DNA of 64,000 bases, taken from Chloracidobacterium sp. GTDB lineage: Bacteria; Acidobacteriota; Blastocatellia; Pyrinomonadales; Pyrinomonadaceae. Of the stretch, positions 8,709-15,257 are shown one piece after another. The notes below the pieces were generated by a model that had not been told where the DNA came from, did not search any database, and saw only the letters and a list, made by a program, of their open reading frames with translations. The first letter of the stretch is position 1. Each line of letters opens with the position of its first letter. Both the position numbers and the translations under genes were made by a program. Where the stretch lies: contig JADKKB010000001.1 of assembly GCA_016720705.1 (NCBI GenBank), positions 421,261 through 485,260 of the forward strand, read 5' to 3'.

Positions 8709-9504
8709 ATATAATTTTACATTTGAGTCGTTCGGCGTTCGCGTCACCGTCGAAAGCAACCGGCAAACGGTCGTCGATCGCGTTCGCGATATTGCAAACT
8801 ATGCGTTACTTGGCCGCTTGACCGAGATCGACCCGTTGCTTGCAGAACATCGATTGCAGATCATCGAGATCGACAACATTTATCGAGCTGCTCTCGGAGA
8901 CGAAGATTTTGGCGACAATCCCGATCTCAATTCGCTGCTTAAGTACATCGGCTCACGGATCCGAATACTTGTTGCCGAGTACACTCGAGAATTCGTATTT
9001 GTACACGCCGGGGTCGTTGAGTGGAATGGGAAGGCGATCGTTTTGCCCGGACAGAGCTTTAGCGGAAAAACTACGCTTGTCGCCGAACTCGTCAAACTAG
9101 GAGCAACTTATTTCTCCGATGAGTACGCACTATTTGATGAAGACGGCAACGTACACCCGTTTCCGAGACCCTTGGCTATCAGGGATAGCTTCGATTCCGC
9201 CATCCGCGAAGACGTCAATGTCGAAGCACTCGGCGGCGTCCCGGCGACCCGATCTGCACGCGTCGGAATGATGTTTTTTGGCAAATATCGCAGTAAAGCT
9301 CGTTGGAAACCAATTTTTATCAGTCCCGGTGTCGGAATTATTGAATTAATTACGCATACTATTCCGATGAGAGTAAATAGTGAGTTTGCGATCAAGGCCC
9401 TGACCAATGCCGTTCGCGGCGCCAAGATCGCTAAGTCCGCAAGGGGCGAGGCGGATATTAGTGCAGAAAAACTTTTACATTTCGTTGACATTAACAACAA
9501 CTAA
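8701..9504 (+). CDS. HPr kinase/phosphorylase-like P-loop protein
   Basis: A 267-aa protein with the C-terminal P-loop fold of HPr(Ser) kinase. The Walker A is GQSFSGKTTL near residue 120. It is followed by SDEYALFDEDGNVHPFPRP, the second conserved block of HprK-like proteins. The HPr-specific N-terminal domain and phosphorylase signature are not evident. Such HprK-like kinases are found beside PqqD proteins and nucleotidyltransferases, and one lasso-peptide tailoring kinase (PadeK in paeninodin biosynthesis) belongs to this fold. Here it overlaps the lipid-sugar transferase gene by 8 bases, and its last codons contain the promoter of the PqqD-cysteine-rich gene. The substrate is unknown; modification of the neighbouring peptide is inference. 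Confidence 0.75.
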   Translation: MLEYNFTFESFGVRVTVESNRQTVVDRVRDIANYALLGRLTEIDPLLAEHRLQIIEIDNIYRAALGDEDFGDNPDLNSLLKYIGSRIRILVAEYTREFVFVHAGVVEWNGKAIVLPGQSFSGKTTLVAELVKLGATYFSDEYALFDEDGNVHPFPRPLAIRDSFDSAIREDVNVEALGGVPATRSARVGMMFFGKYRSKARWKPIFISPGVGIIELITHTIPMRVNSEFAIKALTNAVRGAKIAKSARGEADISAEKLLHFVDINNN

Positions 9505-9512
9505 TGTACAAT
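9485..9512 (+). promoter_or_regulatory. Predicted sigma70 promoter of the PqqD/cysteine-rich protein gene
   Basis: TTGACA (9485-9490), a 16-base spacer and TACAAT (9507-9512) form a near-consensus promoter. The -35 lies in the last codons of the kinase-like gene. Transcription would start near 9519, leaving a leader of about 34 bases with a strong GGAGGAG ribosome site at 9543-9549. This gives the downstream gene its own strong transcription unit. Confidence 0.65.
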
Positions 9513-9552
9513 TATCAGGTCGCTCTGGTGTTTTTTTACTTTGGAGGAGAAG

Positions 9553-10029
9553 ATGAATAATTCGCAGAAACCAGTAGCCCGAAATTCTGGACTTGTAGTC
9601 CAGGAAATGCCGGGTGAGGTATTGGTTTATGATATGGATAGCAACAAGGCTCACTGTTTGAATGAAACAGCGGCGCTAGTATGGCGATCTTGTGACGGTG
9701 TGAACACTGTCGAAGACATCGTCAAGTCGTTTGAGCAAAATGGTGGAACGAAAGTTTCCGAGGATTTTGTATGGCTTGCTATCGATCAACTTAATTCCAA
9801 CGGATTATTGGTCGGAGCGATCGATTCGAAGTTTGCGGGCCAAACGCGTCGAGATGTTCTGAAAAAGATCGGCTTTGCGTCCGTCGTCGCCCTACCGGTG
9901 ATTGCATCGCTCGTCGCCCCCCAGAGTGTTTTGGCGTTTACATCGTGCACGTGTAGCTCAAAGCCCAATTGTGTAGCTCAGCCTACGTGTCCTCAAGGCA
10001 ACTGCACTGGAAATACTTGCGTCGCGTAA
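9553..10029 (+). CDS. PqqD domain fused to Tat-like signal and a six-cysteine exported tail
   Basis: A 158-aa protein in three parts. Residues about 15-90 are a PqqD fold (RiPP recognition type), with LNETAALVWRSCDGVNTVED and a C-terminal LNSNGLLVG. Residues 98-128 read as a Tat signal: TRRDVLKKIG, hydrophobic core FASVVALPVIASLVA and a possible signal peptidase site after SVLA. The remaining 30 residues contain six cysteines (132, 134, 140, 146, 151, 156; spacing C-x-C-x5-C-x5-C-x4-C-x4-C), mostly after Thr or Asn. The ATG at 9553 is set by GGAGGAG upstream. A TTG at 9541 is in frame but lies before that site. Neighbours are an HprK-like kinase and a nucleotidyltransferase. The family parts are recognisable. 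That the tail is a modified, exported peptide is inference. Confidence 0.8.
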   Translation: MNNSQKPVARNSGLVVQEMPGEVLVYDMDSNKAHCLNETAALVWRSCDGVNTVEDIVKSFEQNGGTKVSEDFVWLAIDQLNSNGLLVGAIDSKFAGQTRRDVLKKIGFASVVALPVIASLVAPQSVLAFTSCTCSSKPNCVAQPTCPQGNCTGNTCVA

Positions 10030-10061
10030 TAGTTCCGAGTCTGGAAGCAAACAAAATTTTG

Positions 10062-10099
10062 GCGGACAAAGGACAATGTCTCCTTTGTCCGCTTTATTT
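10062..10099 (+). terminator. Hairpin with T-rich tail after the PqqD gene (terminator or attenuator)
   Basis: Perfect 12-bp stem GCGGACAAAGGA (10062-10073) and TCCTTTGTCCGC (10081-10092) with a 7-base loop, followed by TTTATTT. It lies 32 bases after the PqqD stop and directly before the ATG at 10100 of the nucleotidyltransferase, so it can end the short transcript or let part of it read through. The T tract is interrupted by an A. Confidence 0.7.
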
Positions 10100-10978
10100 A
10101 TGATTGACCTCCCGGTTCCCAGATTTGACTCCGATCTCGAGGAAGATCCCTGTAAATGGGGATTGCTCCAAAATGCCGCTCAACGCAAAATTGCGGCATT
10201 GGTAATCGAAACGTTCCTACAAAACGGCATTAAACCCATCATCATCAAAGGCATTGCGGTAGCCCGCTATTACCCTGAAGGTCAATGGCGAAAGTTCACG
10301 GATATAGATCTCGCAGTGTCCAGTAGTGATTTTGGTCGTGCTGATGCGGTCAAGATCGAAGCCTCGAATAGCTTTCAACCCGTTGACCTGCATTGCGAAC
10401 TTCGGCATCTTGACACTGTCCACTGGGCCGATCTCTTTGAGCACTCCACAGTTGAGAACATCGAAGGAACCAATATTCGCTTCCTGTGCCCGGAAGACCA
10501 CCTTCGGGTCATCTGTGCACACTGGCTCACCGATGGCGGAGCGTATAAGCATCGACTTTGGGATATCTACTGGTCGGTACAAAATAGACCGAAAGACTTC
10601 GATTGGGAACGATGCCTGAATATTGTTAGCCCGAATAGACGTAAGTGGGTCATATATACGATCGGACTGGCAAATAGATATCTCGACCTCAGGATCAACG
10701 ATCTGCCGTTTGCCGATGAAGCACGTGAGATCCCCCAATGGCTGATCCGCAGTCTGGAAAGGGAATGGCGGAGCACGACACGCCTCCAACCGCTTGTACT
10801 GTTTACGCGTGACCCGTTCGGACTTTTCAGGCAAATATTGAAGCGTTTGCCGCCAAATGCCATACAAGCGACGATCGATATGGACGGTAGTCTCGACGCT
10901 CGGACTCGTTTACACTATCAAATTGGTGATATTTACACGCGCTTTGTACGTGCGGTGAGGCTCCGCTTTCACCGTTGA
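10100..10978 (+). CDS. Nucleotidyltransferase family protein (PF14907-like)
   Basis: A 292-aa protein with a nucleotidyltransferase-fold core near residues 50-85: IIKGIAVARYYPEGQWRKFT followed by DIDLAV, giving the G...D-x-D metal-binding pattern. Downstream are conserved-looking LHCELRHL and HWLTDGGAYKHRLWDIYW. This resembles the uncharacterised nucleotidyltransferases found with HprK-like kinases and PqqD proteins in peptide or exopolysaccharide clusters. An ATG at 10076 is in frame but sits within the loop of the upstream hairpin, so 10100 is taken as the start. No clear Shine-Dalgarno sequence is visible. It probably works with the kinase-like protein on a shared substrate (inference). 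Confidence 0.72.
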   Translation: MIDLPVPRFDSDLEEDPCKWGLLQNAAQRKIAALVIETFLQNGIKPIIIKGIAVARYYPEGQWRKFTDIDLAVSSSDFGRADAVKIEASNSFQPVDLHCELRHLDTVHWADLFEHSTVENIEGTNIRFLCPEDHLRVICAHWLTDGGAYKHRLWDIYWSVQNRPKDFDWERCLNIVSPNRRKWVIYTIGLANRYLDLRINDLPFADEAREIPQWLIRSLEREWRSTTRLQPLVLFTRDPFGLFRQILKRLPPNAIQATIDMDGSLDARTRLHYQIGDIYTRFVRAVRLRFHR

Positions 10979-10988
10979 CGATAGCTTT

Positions 10989-11627
10989 ATGGTCCAAGGT
11001 TCACAGAATATGCTAGCCATCGAATCCGCCATCGGCGGCGGAAGTATTGCTCTGTACTCCAATGGAGAGCGGATTGACGGGATGATCGGCTCGACCGCGA
11101 TGTCACGGGCCGAAGATCTACTCCCCAATATTGATCTGCTCTTAAAACGTAACGCGCTGTCGATTTCGGATGTCAATGAAATCGTGGTATCTAATGGGCC
11201 GGGGAGTTTCACGGGGATCAGGATCGGGCTTGCAACAGCGATGGGTTTGGCCGCCGCCGGAAAGCTCAGGCTACGCCGAGTTTCGGCACTCGAGGCGATT
11301 GCGTGGATCGACGGTCCTCAAGGTGAATTTTCCGTAGTATTGCCCGTCGGGCGAGAAACGGTTTGCATACAGACGTTTGTTAGGTCGAATGACGGTCTGA
11401 CTAGCGTCACGGGCCCGGAACCATTGGGCATCGCAGAACTCATCGAAACAACAAATGACGACGTTATTCTTTTAGTTCACCCGTTGGTCCAGAATATGCT
11501 GCCGAAAGGGAACTCAGACAAGCTATTTCGCATAGAAAGTGATATTTCTAACTATCTGGCGCAGGCGGCGACCAAACACCCGATCCGCGAATCAAACGAA
11601 CCGCTTTTTGTCGGCAAACGCAAATAG
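10989..11627 (+). CDS. tsaB: tRNA threonylcarbamoyladenosine biosynthesis protein TsaB
   Basis: ASKHA-fold protein of 212 aa that partners TsaD in forming the t6A base at position 37 of ANN-decoding tRNAs. Seen are LAIESAIGGGSIAL, EDLLPNIDLLL and the family hallmark VSNGPGSFTGIRIGLATAMGLA. The start at 10989 has a weak ribosome site. An ATG at 11010 would give the usual short N-terminus (MLAIES) and is an equally good candidate. It is followed after 15 bases by rimI, a common pairing. Confidence 0.88.
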   Translation: MVQGSQNMLAIESAIGGGSIALYSNGERIDGMIGSTAMSRAEDLLPNIDLLLKRNALSISDVNEIVVSNGPGSFTGIRIGLATAMGLAAAGKLRLRRVSALEAIAWIDGPQGEFSVVLPVGRETVCIQTFVRSNDGLTSVTGPEPLGIAELIETTNDDVILLVHPLVQNMLPKGNSDKLFRIESDISNYLAQAATKHPIRESNEPLFVGKRK

Positions 11628-11642
11628 TAGATAATTGGCTTA

Positions 11643-12110
11643 ATGGCTCAATCGCTGATACGCCCGATCGACACCTCGCACATTGCCGACCTGATCTCAA
11701 TCGCAAATGAGACCAACCTGAACCATTGGTCCGCTACCGGTTATCTTGACGAATTAAAAAACCCGCTTTCGATAATGCTCAGGCTTGCTGATGACGAAAA
11801 TCAAACTATTGGTTTTATTGTCGGGCGCATCGTCGCTGCGAGCGATAATGACACCTCAGTTGACGGCGAGATCTATAACATTGGTGTCCGCGAGTCGCGT
11901 CACGGTCACGGATTCGGGCAGATGCTTTTAGATTCATTCACCGCCAAATGCCGGGAACACGTAGCTCGTTCTATCTGGCTCGAGGTTCGGTGCTCCAACT
12001 CGCGGGCCATCCGGCTTTACGCTAGAAACGGTTTTGAAAATGTTTCCATCCGCACTGATCTGTATTCTGATCCGCGCGAAGACGGCATTTTAATGCGTCG
12101 TATGCTGTGA
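11643..12110 (+). CDS. rimI: RimI-like ribosomal protein alanine N-acetyltransferase
   Basis: GNAT-fold acetyltransferase, 155 aa. The acetyl-CoA binding region reads IGVRESRHGHGFGQMLLDSF (motif A, R/H-x-x-G-x-G/F). Then come LEVRCSNSRAIRLYARNGF and DGILMRRML, close to RimI. RimI acetylates the N-terminal Ala of ribosomal protein S18. Placement directly after tsaB supports the call, although other small GNAT proteins share the fold. Confidence 0.8.
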   Translation: MAQSLIRPIDTSHIADLISIANETNLNHWSATGYLDELKNPLSIMLRLADDENQTIGFIVGRIVAASDNDTSVDGEIYNIGVRESRHGHGFGQMLLDSFTAKCREHVARSIWLEVRCSNSRAIRLYARNGFENVSIRTDLYSDPREDGILMRRML

Positions 12111-12249
12111 GAACAAAAGTGGATCGTTTAATCTACCGTTCGCTTGATAATCCCCATAACTTTCGGCTAATATTAGGTTACACCCGTTATGAAAATAACA
12201 AGTTTTCGGCGACGGGTGGATATCATTGAAAAGTGAGGAAAAAAACGCC

Positions 12250-12480
12250 ATGGACATGTCAATAGCTGATCCGGTTAGAGACGAATTGATCAAGAGCAAT
12301 TCGGCATTTAGAGAACTGGTGCATCAGCACGAAGATTACGAAAAACGTTTAGTTGAATTAGCCCATCTTACATATCCCAATGACGACGAGCAGTTAGAAG
12401 AGGTAACCCTCAAGAAAAAGAAGTTATTGATCAAAGACGAGATCTACGCGATTTTGAATGAGCATATTACATCTCACTAG
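12250..12480 (+). CDS. YdcH/DUF465 family small protein
   Basis: A 76-aa helical, charged protein with the DUF465 pattern: FRELVHQHEDYEKRLVEL, then LKKKKLLIKDEIYAIL, predicted to form a helical hairpin. The function of the family is unknown. The ATG at 12250 follows GAGG at 12235-12238. A TTG at 12226 in frame is less likely. The gene stands alone between rimI and a hairpin terminator, with an AT-rich upstream region of about 140 bases that probably holds its promoter. Confidence 0.75.
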   Translation: MDMSIADPVRDELIKSNSAFRELVHQHEDYEKRLVELAHLTYPNDDEQLEEVTLKKKKLLIKDEIYAILNEHITSH

Positions 12481-12513
12481 GTGAGTGACCCGCTTTATTG
12501 AATTTTTTTTTGA

Positions 12514-12548
12514 TGGCCCGGATGCTACATTCCCGGGCCATTTTGCTT
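12514..12548 (+). terminator. Rho-independent terminator after the YdcH gene
   Basis: Stem TGGCCCGG (12514-12521) with CCGGGCCA (12533-12540), followed by TTTTGCTTT. The hairpin overlaps the last codons of the convergent beta-propeller gene on the other strand. Confidence 0.65.
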
Positions 12549-13673
12549 TACCGTTGGGCATCCGCCGACTGCATAGCCGTAGATTATGCCCCCCGTTGAC
12601 ACTACTATCCTATTCGAGTCAATAACCGCCGAATCGATAACGCTTTCACCGTCGGTGAATGGTATTTGACCGGCAATGCGGCCGTTTTTCGTATTTATCA
12701 GCACGATATTTCCATCGCCCAACGGTTGCACGAGCAAAAGGTCCTGACCGACCATTCGCAATGCTGACACGCGGCCCGCAACGCGGCGTTTCCAGAGGCG
12801 GGCACCGTTGTAAGGTGCGAATGCGTAGACGAAATTATCATTTGACGAGGTGATGATCTGGTGGTCCGCGACCAGAATATCCGAAATGGCTCCACCACTC
12901 TTAAATTGCCAAATTATTTTTGAGCTTGTGCCGTCTAGCCGAACCAAAATGCCGCGATCGTTGCCGTAATACAGCTCATCATCTCCGTTCGACCGGAGTG
13001 CCGTGATTGCAAAATCTGAACGCCCGCGAACCATCGGAGTTTGGCTACCCTCGATCGATATTATCTCCCGTTCATTGGTCGCTCCGATCGTGTTTACCCC
13101 AAGGACAGACGTACCCAATCTTACCGGCGAAATCAACTTTCGGCTTGACGTAACTGTTCCATCAGAACTTGATACGACCCAAAGACTTCCGCTATCCGAG
13201 AGTGCGACTATGCCCGTCTTGGTTATCGCAAGTCGGTGATCACCGTCCGCGCCAAGAGATCGTTGCCAGCGGGTGATACCCGAGTTTGCACTAATTGCGA
13301 TCAGATCAGCTTCGGGCTCCGCACCTTTTGCTCCGCCGGCACGACGGACAAAGTACACGCTGACTCCATCTGACACGAGATCAGACACGACCGTACCGCC
13401 CACGTCATTTGACCAGAGCAATTTTCCGGAGTCTCCCGCGATCGCTTCGACAACTGAGCCTTCGCGTATAGAAAATATGGTTTCGCCGAATACCCGCAGA
13501 TTCGACAGACTGTCAGAACCCGCACTATGTTCCCAGCATTTCTGAACCTGGACCTCACCATCCGAGGCACGCTGTGTGAAAACGGTACTTGTCGTGACAA
13601 AAAACACACAAAACAACAAGCGGACCATCGGCCCGCGTAGCTTCGTGAGGAATTTTAATTTACCGCTTGTCAT
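12525..13673 (-). CDS. Exported PQQ-like beta-propeller repeat protein
   Basis: A 382-aa protein with a basic N-terminus and hydrophobic segment (LLFCVFFVTTSTVF), so it is probably exported. The body consists of repeated blades with the PQQ/BamB-like pattern, for example GDSGKLLWSND, NSGITRWQRSLG, GTSSKIIWQFKSGG and YNGARLWKRRVAG (aromatic W after a G-x-x-x pattern). Such propellers are usually periplasmic scaffolds. A BamB role is possible but not shown, and genome context does not help. The start at 13673 has GGGG four bases upstream. A later ATG at 13628 would still leave a signal peptide. It is divergent from ssb. Confidence 0.7.
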   Translation of the reverse strand: MTSGKLKFLTKLRGPMVRLLFCVFFVTTSTVFTQRASDGEVQVQKCWEHSAGSDSLSNLRVFGETIFSIREGSVVEAIAGDSGKLLWSNDVGGTVVSDLVSDGVSVYFVRRAGGAKGAEPEADLIAISANSGITRWQRSLGADGDHRLAITKTGIVALSDSGSLWVVSSSDGTVTSSRKLISPVRLGTSVLGVNTIGATNEREIISIEGSQTPMVRGRSDFAITALRSNGDDELYYGNDRGILVRLDGTSSKIIWQFKSGGAISDILVADHQIITSSNDNFVYAFAPYNGARLWKRRVAGRVSALRMVGQDLLLVQPLGDGNIVLINTKNGRIAGQIPFTDGESVIDSAVIDSNRIVVSTGGIIYGYAVGGCPTVKQNGPGM

Positions 13674-13724
13674 TAACCCCGGTGTCCATCGAGCGACATA
13701 CCTTGCCGAAGAGAAAAGAGGATT

Positions 13725-13753
13725 TTATCACAGCACAAAGGCCGTGTTATATT
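13725..13753 (+). promoter_or_regulatory. Possible sigma70 promoter of ssb
   Basis: TTATCA (13725-13730), 17-base spacer, TATATT (13748-13753). The start of transcription would be near 13760, giving a leader of about 50 bases to the ssb ATG, which has GAGG just upstream (13799-13802). Confidence 0.45.
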
Positions 13754-13810
13754 GATGACTGTTCTAAACATTTAGTTCGAATAAATTACACAAAACGCGA
13801 GGATACATCC

Positions 13811-14299
13811 ATGTCATTTAACAAGATCATTATCGTCGGCAACTTAGGCCGCGATCCGGAATTGCGGTACACCCCACAGGGAGCGGCGGTTTGCAGTTTT
13901 ACAATGGCCACCAACGAAAAGCGACGCGACAAGTCGGGCGAGCTTCAGGACATTACGACATGGTTCAAGATCACGCTCTGGCGTCAGCAAGCTGAGAATG
14001 CCGCGAAATATCTGACCAAAGGCTCACCTGTTTATATCGAAGGGCGGTTAAAGATCGAAGAATGGACTGACCGCGACAACAATAAGCGATATACGCTGGA
14101 TGTTCAGGCTACCGATATGCAGTTCATTGGCTCCCGCGGCGAAGGCGGCGGTGGTGGCGAATACAGCGGCGGACACGACGACCACGACTCCGGCTATACG
14201 GGTGGCTCCTCGGCTCCATCTAGCGGTGGAGGCGGTGGCAGTAGCAGTCCGACGCCACCCGTTTCGACGCCTGCGGCGGACGACGATATACCGTTTTAA
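13811..14299 (+). CDS. ssb: Single-stranded DNA-binding protein
   Basis: SSB protein of 162 aa that coats single-stranded DNA at replication forks and recruits partner proteins. The N-terminal OB fold begins SFNKIIIVGNLGRDPELRYT and contains TMATNEKRRDKSGE and YIEGRLKIEEWTD. A glycine/serine-rich linker of about 45 residues follows. The acidic tip is DDDIPF, the conserved docking tail. The ATG at 13811 is chosen over an upstream in-frame ATG at 13667 because GAGG precedes it and the extra 48 residues are not SSB-like. Confidence 0.95.
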   Translation: MSFNKIIIVGNLGRDPELRYTPQGAAVCSFTMATNEKRRDKSGELQDITTWFKITLWRQQAENAAKYLTKGSPVYIEGRLKIEEWTDRDNNKRYTLDVQATDMQFIGSRGEGGGGGEYSGGHDDHDSGYTGGSSAPSSGGGGGSSSPTPPVSTPAADDDIPF

Positions 14300-14323
14300 C
14301 CGGTAATAAAGATCGCGCATATT

Positions 14324-14367
14324 AAAAGGGCAAACAACGGATTTTAAGCCGTCGTTTGCCCTTTTTT
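14324..14367 (+). terminator. Rho-independent terminator after ssb
   Basis: Arms 14324-14340 (AAAAGGGCAAACAACGG) and 14349-14365 pair over 17 positions with one mismatch, followed by a run of T to 14367. The flanking A and T runs allow it to work for the convergent accA transcript as well. Confidence 0.85.
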
Positions 14368-14406
14368 AGGTATTTGGTTGGGATGGTCAGACTCTCAACA
14401 ATTTAG

Positions 14407-15231
14407 TTAGACCCATTCACCCATTTGTCGAAATTTCTCGTATCTTTCCCGCACGAGTGTTTTGGGGTCTTTAGCGATCAATTCTGTAAGCGAGGCCGTT
14501 ATCCGCCCTTTCAACGATTCAGCGATCTTGGTAAAAGCTTCGCCACGTTTATCATTGCTATCGTCGGTGATCGTCCACGAAACAGGTTCCGGAATGATCT
14601 CGTCGATGATATTAAATTGTTTCAGATTATCGGCCGTGAGCTTTAGGCCTTCGGCCGCATCCGGAGCTCTGCCCGCATCTTTCCAGAGGATCGCGGCGCA
14701 TCCCTCAGGCGTGATGACCGAATACACGGCGTTCTCCATCATCAAGACCCGATCACCGATGCCGATCGCCAGAGCACCGCCGCTACCGCCTTCGCCAAGT
14801 ACGACCACCACGATCGGCACCTTGATGGCTGCCATCTCCCGAAGGTTAAATGCGATCGCCTCCGCTTGGCCACGCTCTTCCGCGTCGATGCCCGGATATG
14901 CTCCGGGTGTATCGATGATAGTCACGATAGGACGACCAAATTTCTCAGCCATCCGCATTACCCGAAGGGCTTTGCGGTATCCCTCAGGCTTTGACATCGC
15001 AAAATTGCGATAACGCCGTTCTTTGATATCTCTACCTTTCTGTTGCCCGATCACCGCGACATCGATCCCGCTGATCTTGGCAAATCCCGTGACCATCGCC
15101 GGGTCGTCAGCAAACCGACGATCACCGTGTATCTCAACAAATTCAGAAAAGACCTCGCCAAATAGGTCCATCGCATACGGTCTGTCCGGATGCCTCGCAG
15201 TTTGCACACGCTCAAAAGCTGTTGTCGTCAT
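14407..15231 (-). CDS. accA: Acetyl-CoA carboxylase carboxyltransferase subunit alpha
   Basis: Alpha half of the carboxyltransferase that moves CO2 from carboxybiotin to acetyl-CoA in fatty acid synthesis. Motifs include ARHPDRPYAMDL, GHQKGRD-like GQQKGRDIKERRYRNFAM, IDTPGAYPGIDAEERGQ, LGEGGSGGALAIGIGD and SVITPEGCAAILWKDAG. The chosen ATG (15231) gives 274 aa. Compared with the E. coli protein of about 319 aa it lacks roughly 40 residues of the N-terminal helical region. An in-frame start at 15282 would overlap dnaE and still not restore that region. It lies 26 bases after dnaE on the same strand, the same adjacency seen in many proteobacteria. Confidence 0.92.
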   Translation of the reverse strand: MTTTAFERVQTARHPDRPYAMDLFGEVFSEFVEIHGDRRFADDPAMVTGFAKISGIDVAVIGQQKGRDIKERRYRNFAMSKPEGYRKALRVMRMAEKFGRPIVTIIDTPGAYPGIDAEERGQAEAIAFNLREMAAIKVPIVVVVLGEGGSGGALAIGIGDRVLMMENAVYSVITPEGCAAILWKDAGRAPDAAEGLKLTADNLKQFNIIDEIIPEPVSWTITDDSNDKRGEAFTKIAESLKGRITASLTELIAKDPKTLVRERYEKFRQMGEWV

Positions 15232-15257
15232 AACTCTAACAATAATACTTTGTTTTC

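Noticed and set aside
9951..9980. Direct repeat GTGTAGCTCA at 9951-9960 and 9971-9980 in the cysteine-rich tail
   Set aside because: The two copies are in different reading frames, so they do not show duplication of a peptide unit; a short local repeat by chance or slippage is enough.
8701..10978. Lasso peptide cluster
   Set aside because: No asparagine-synthetase-like cyclase, B-type protease or core peptide with the expected Gly/Asp-Glu ring pattern is present.
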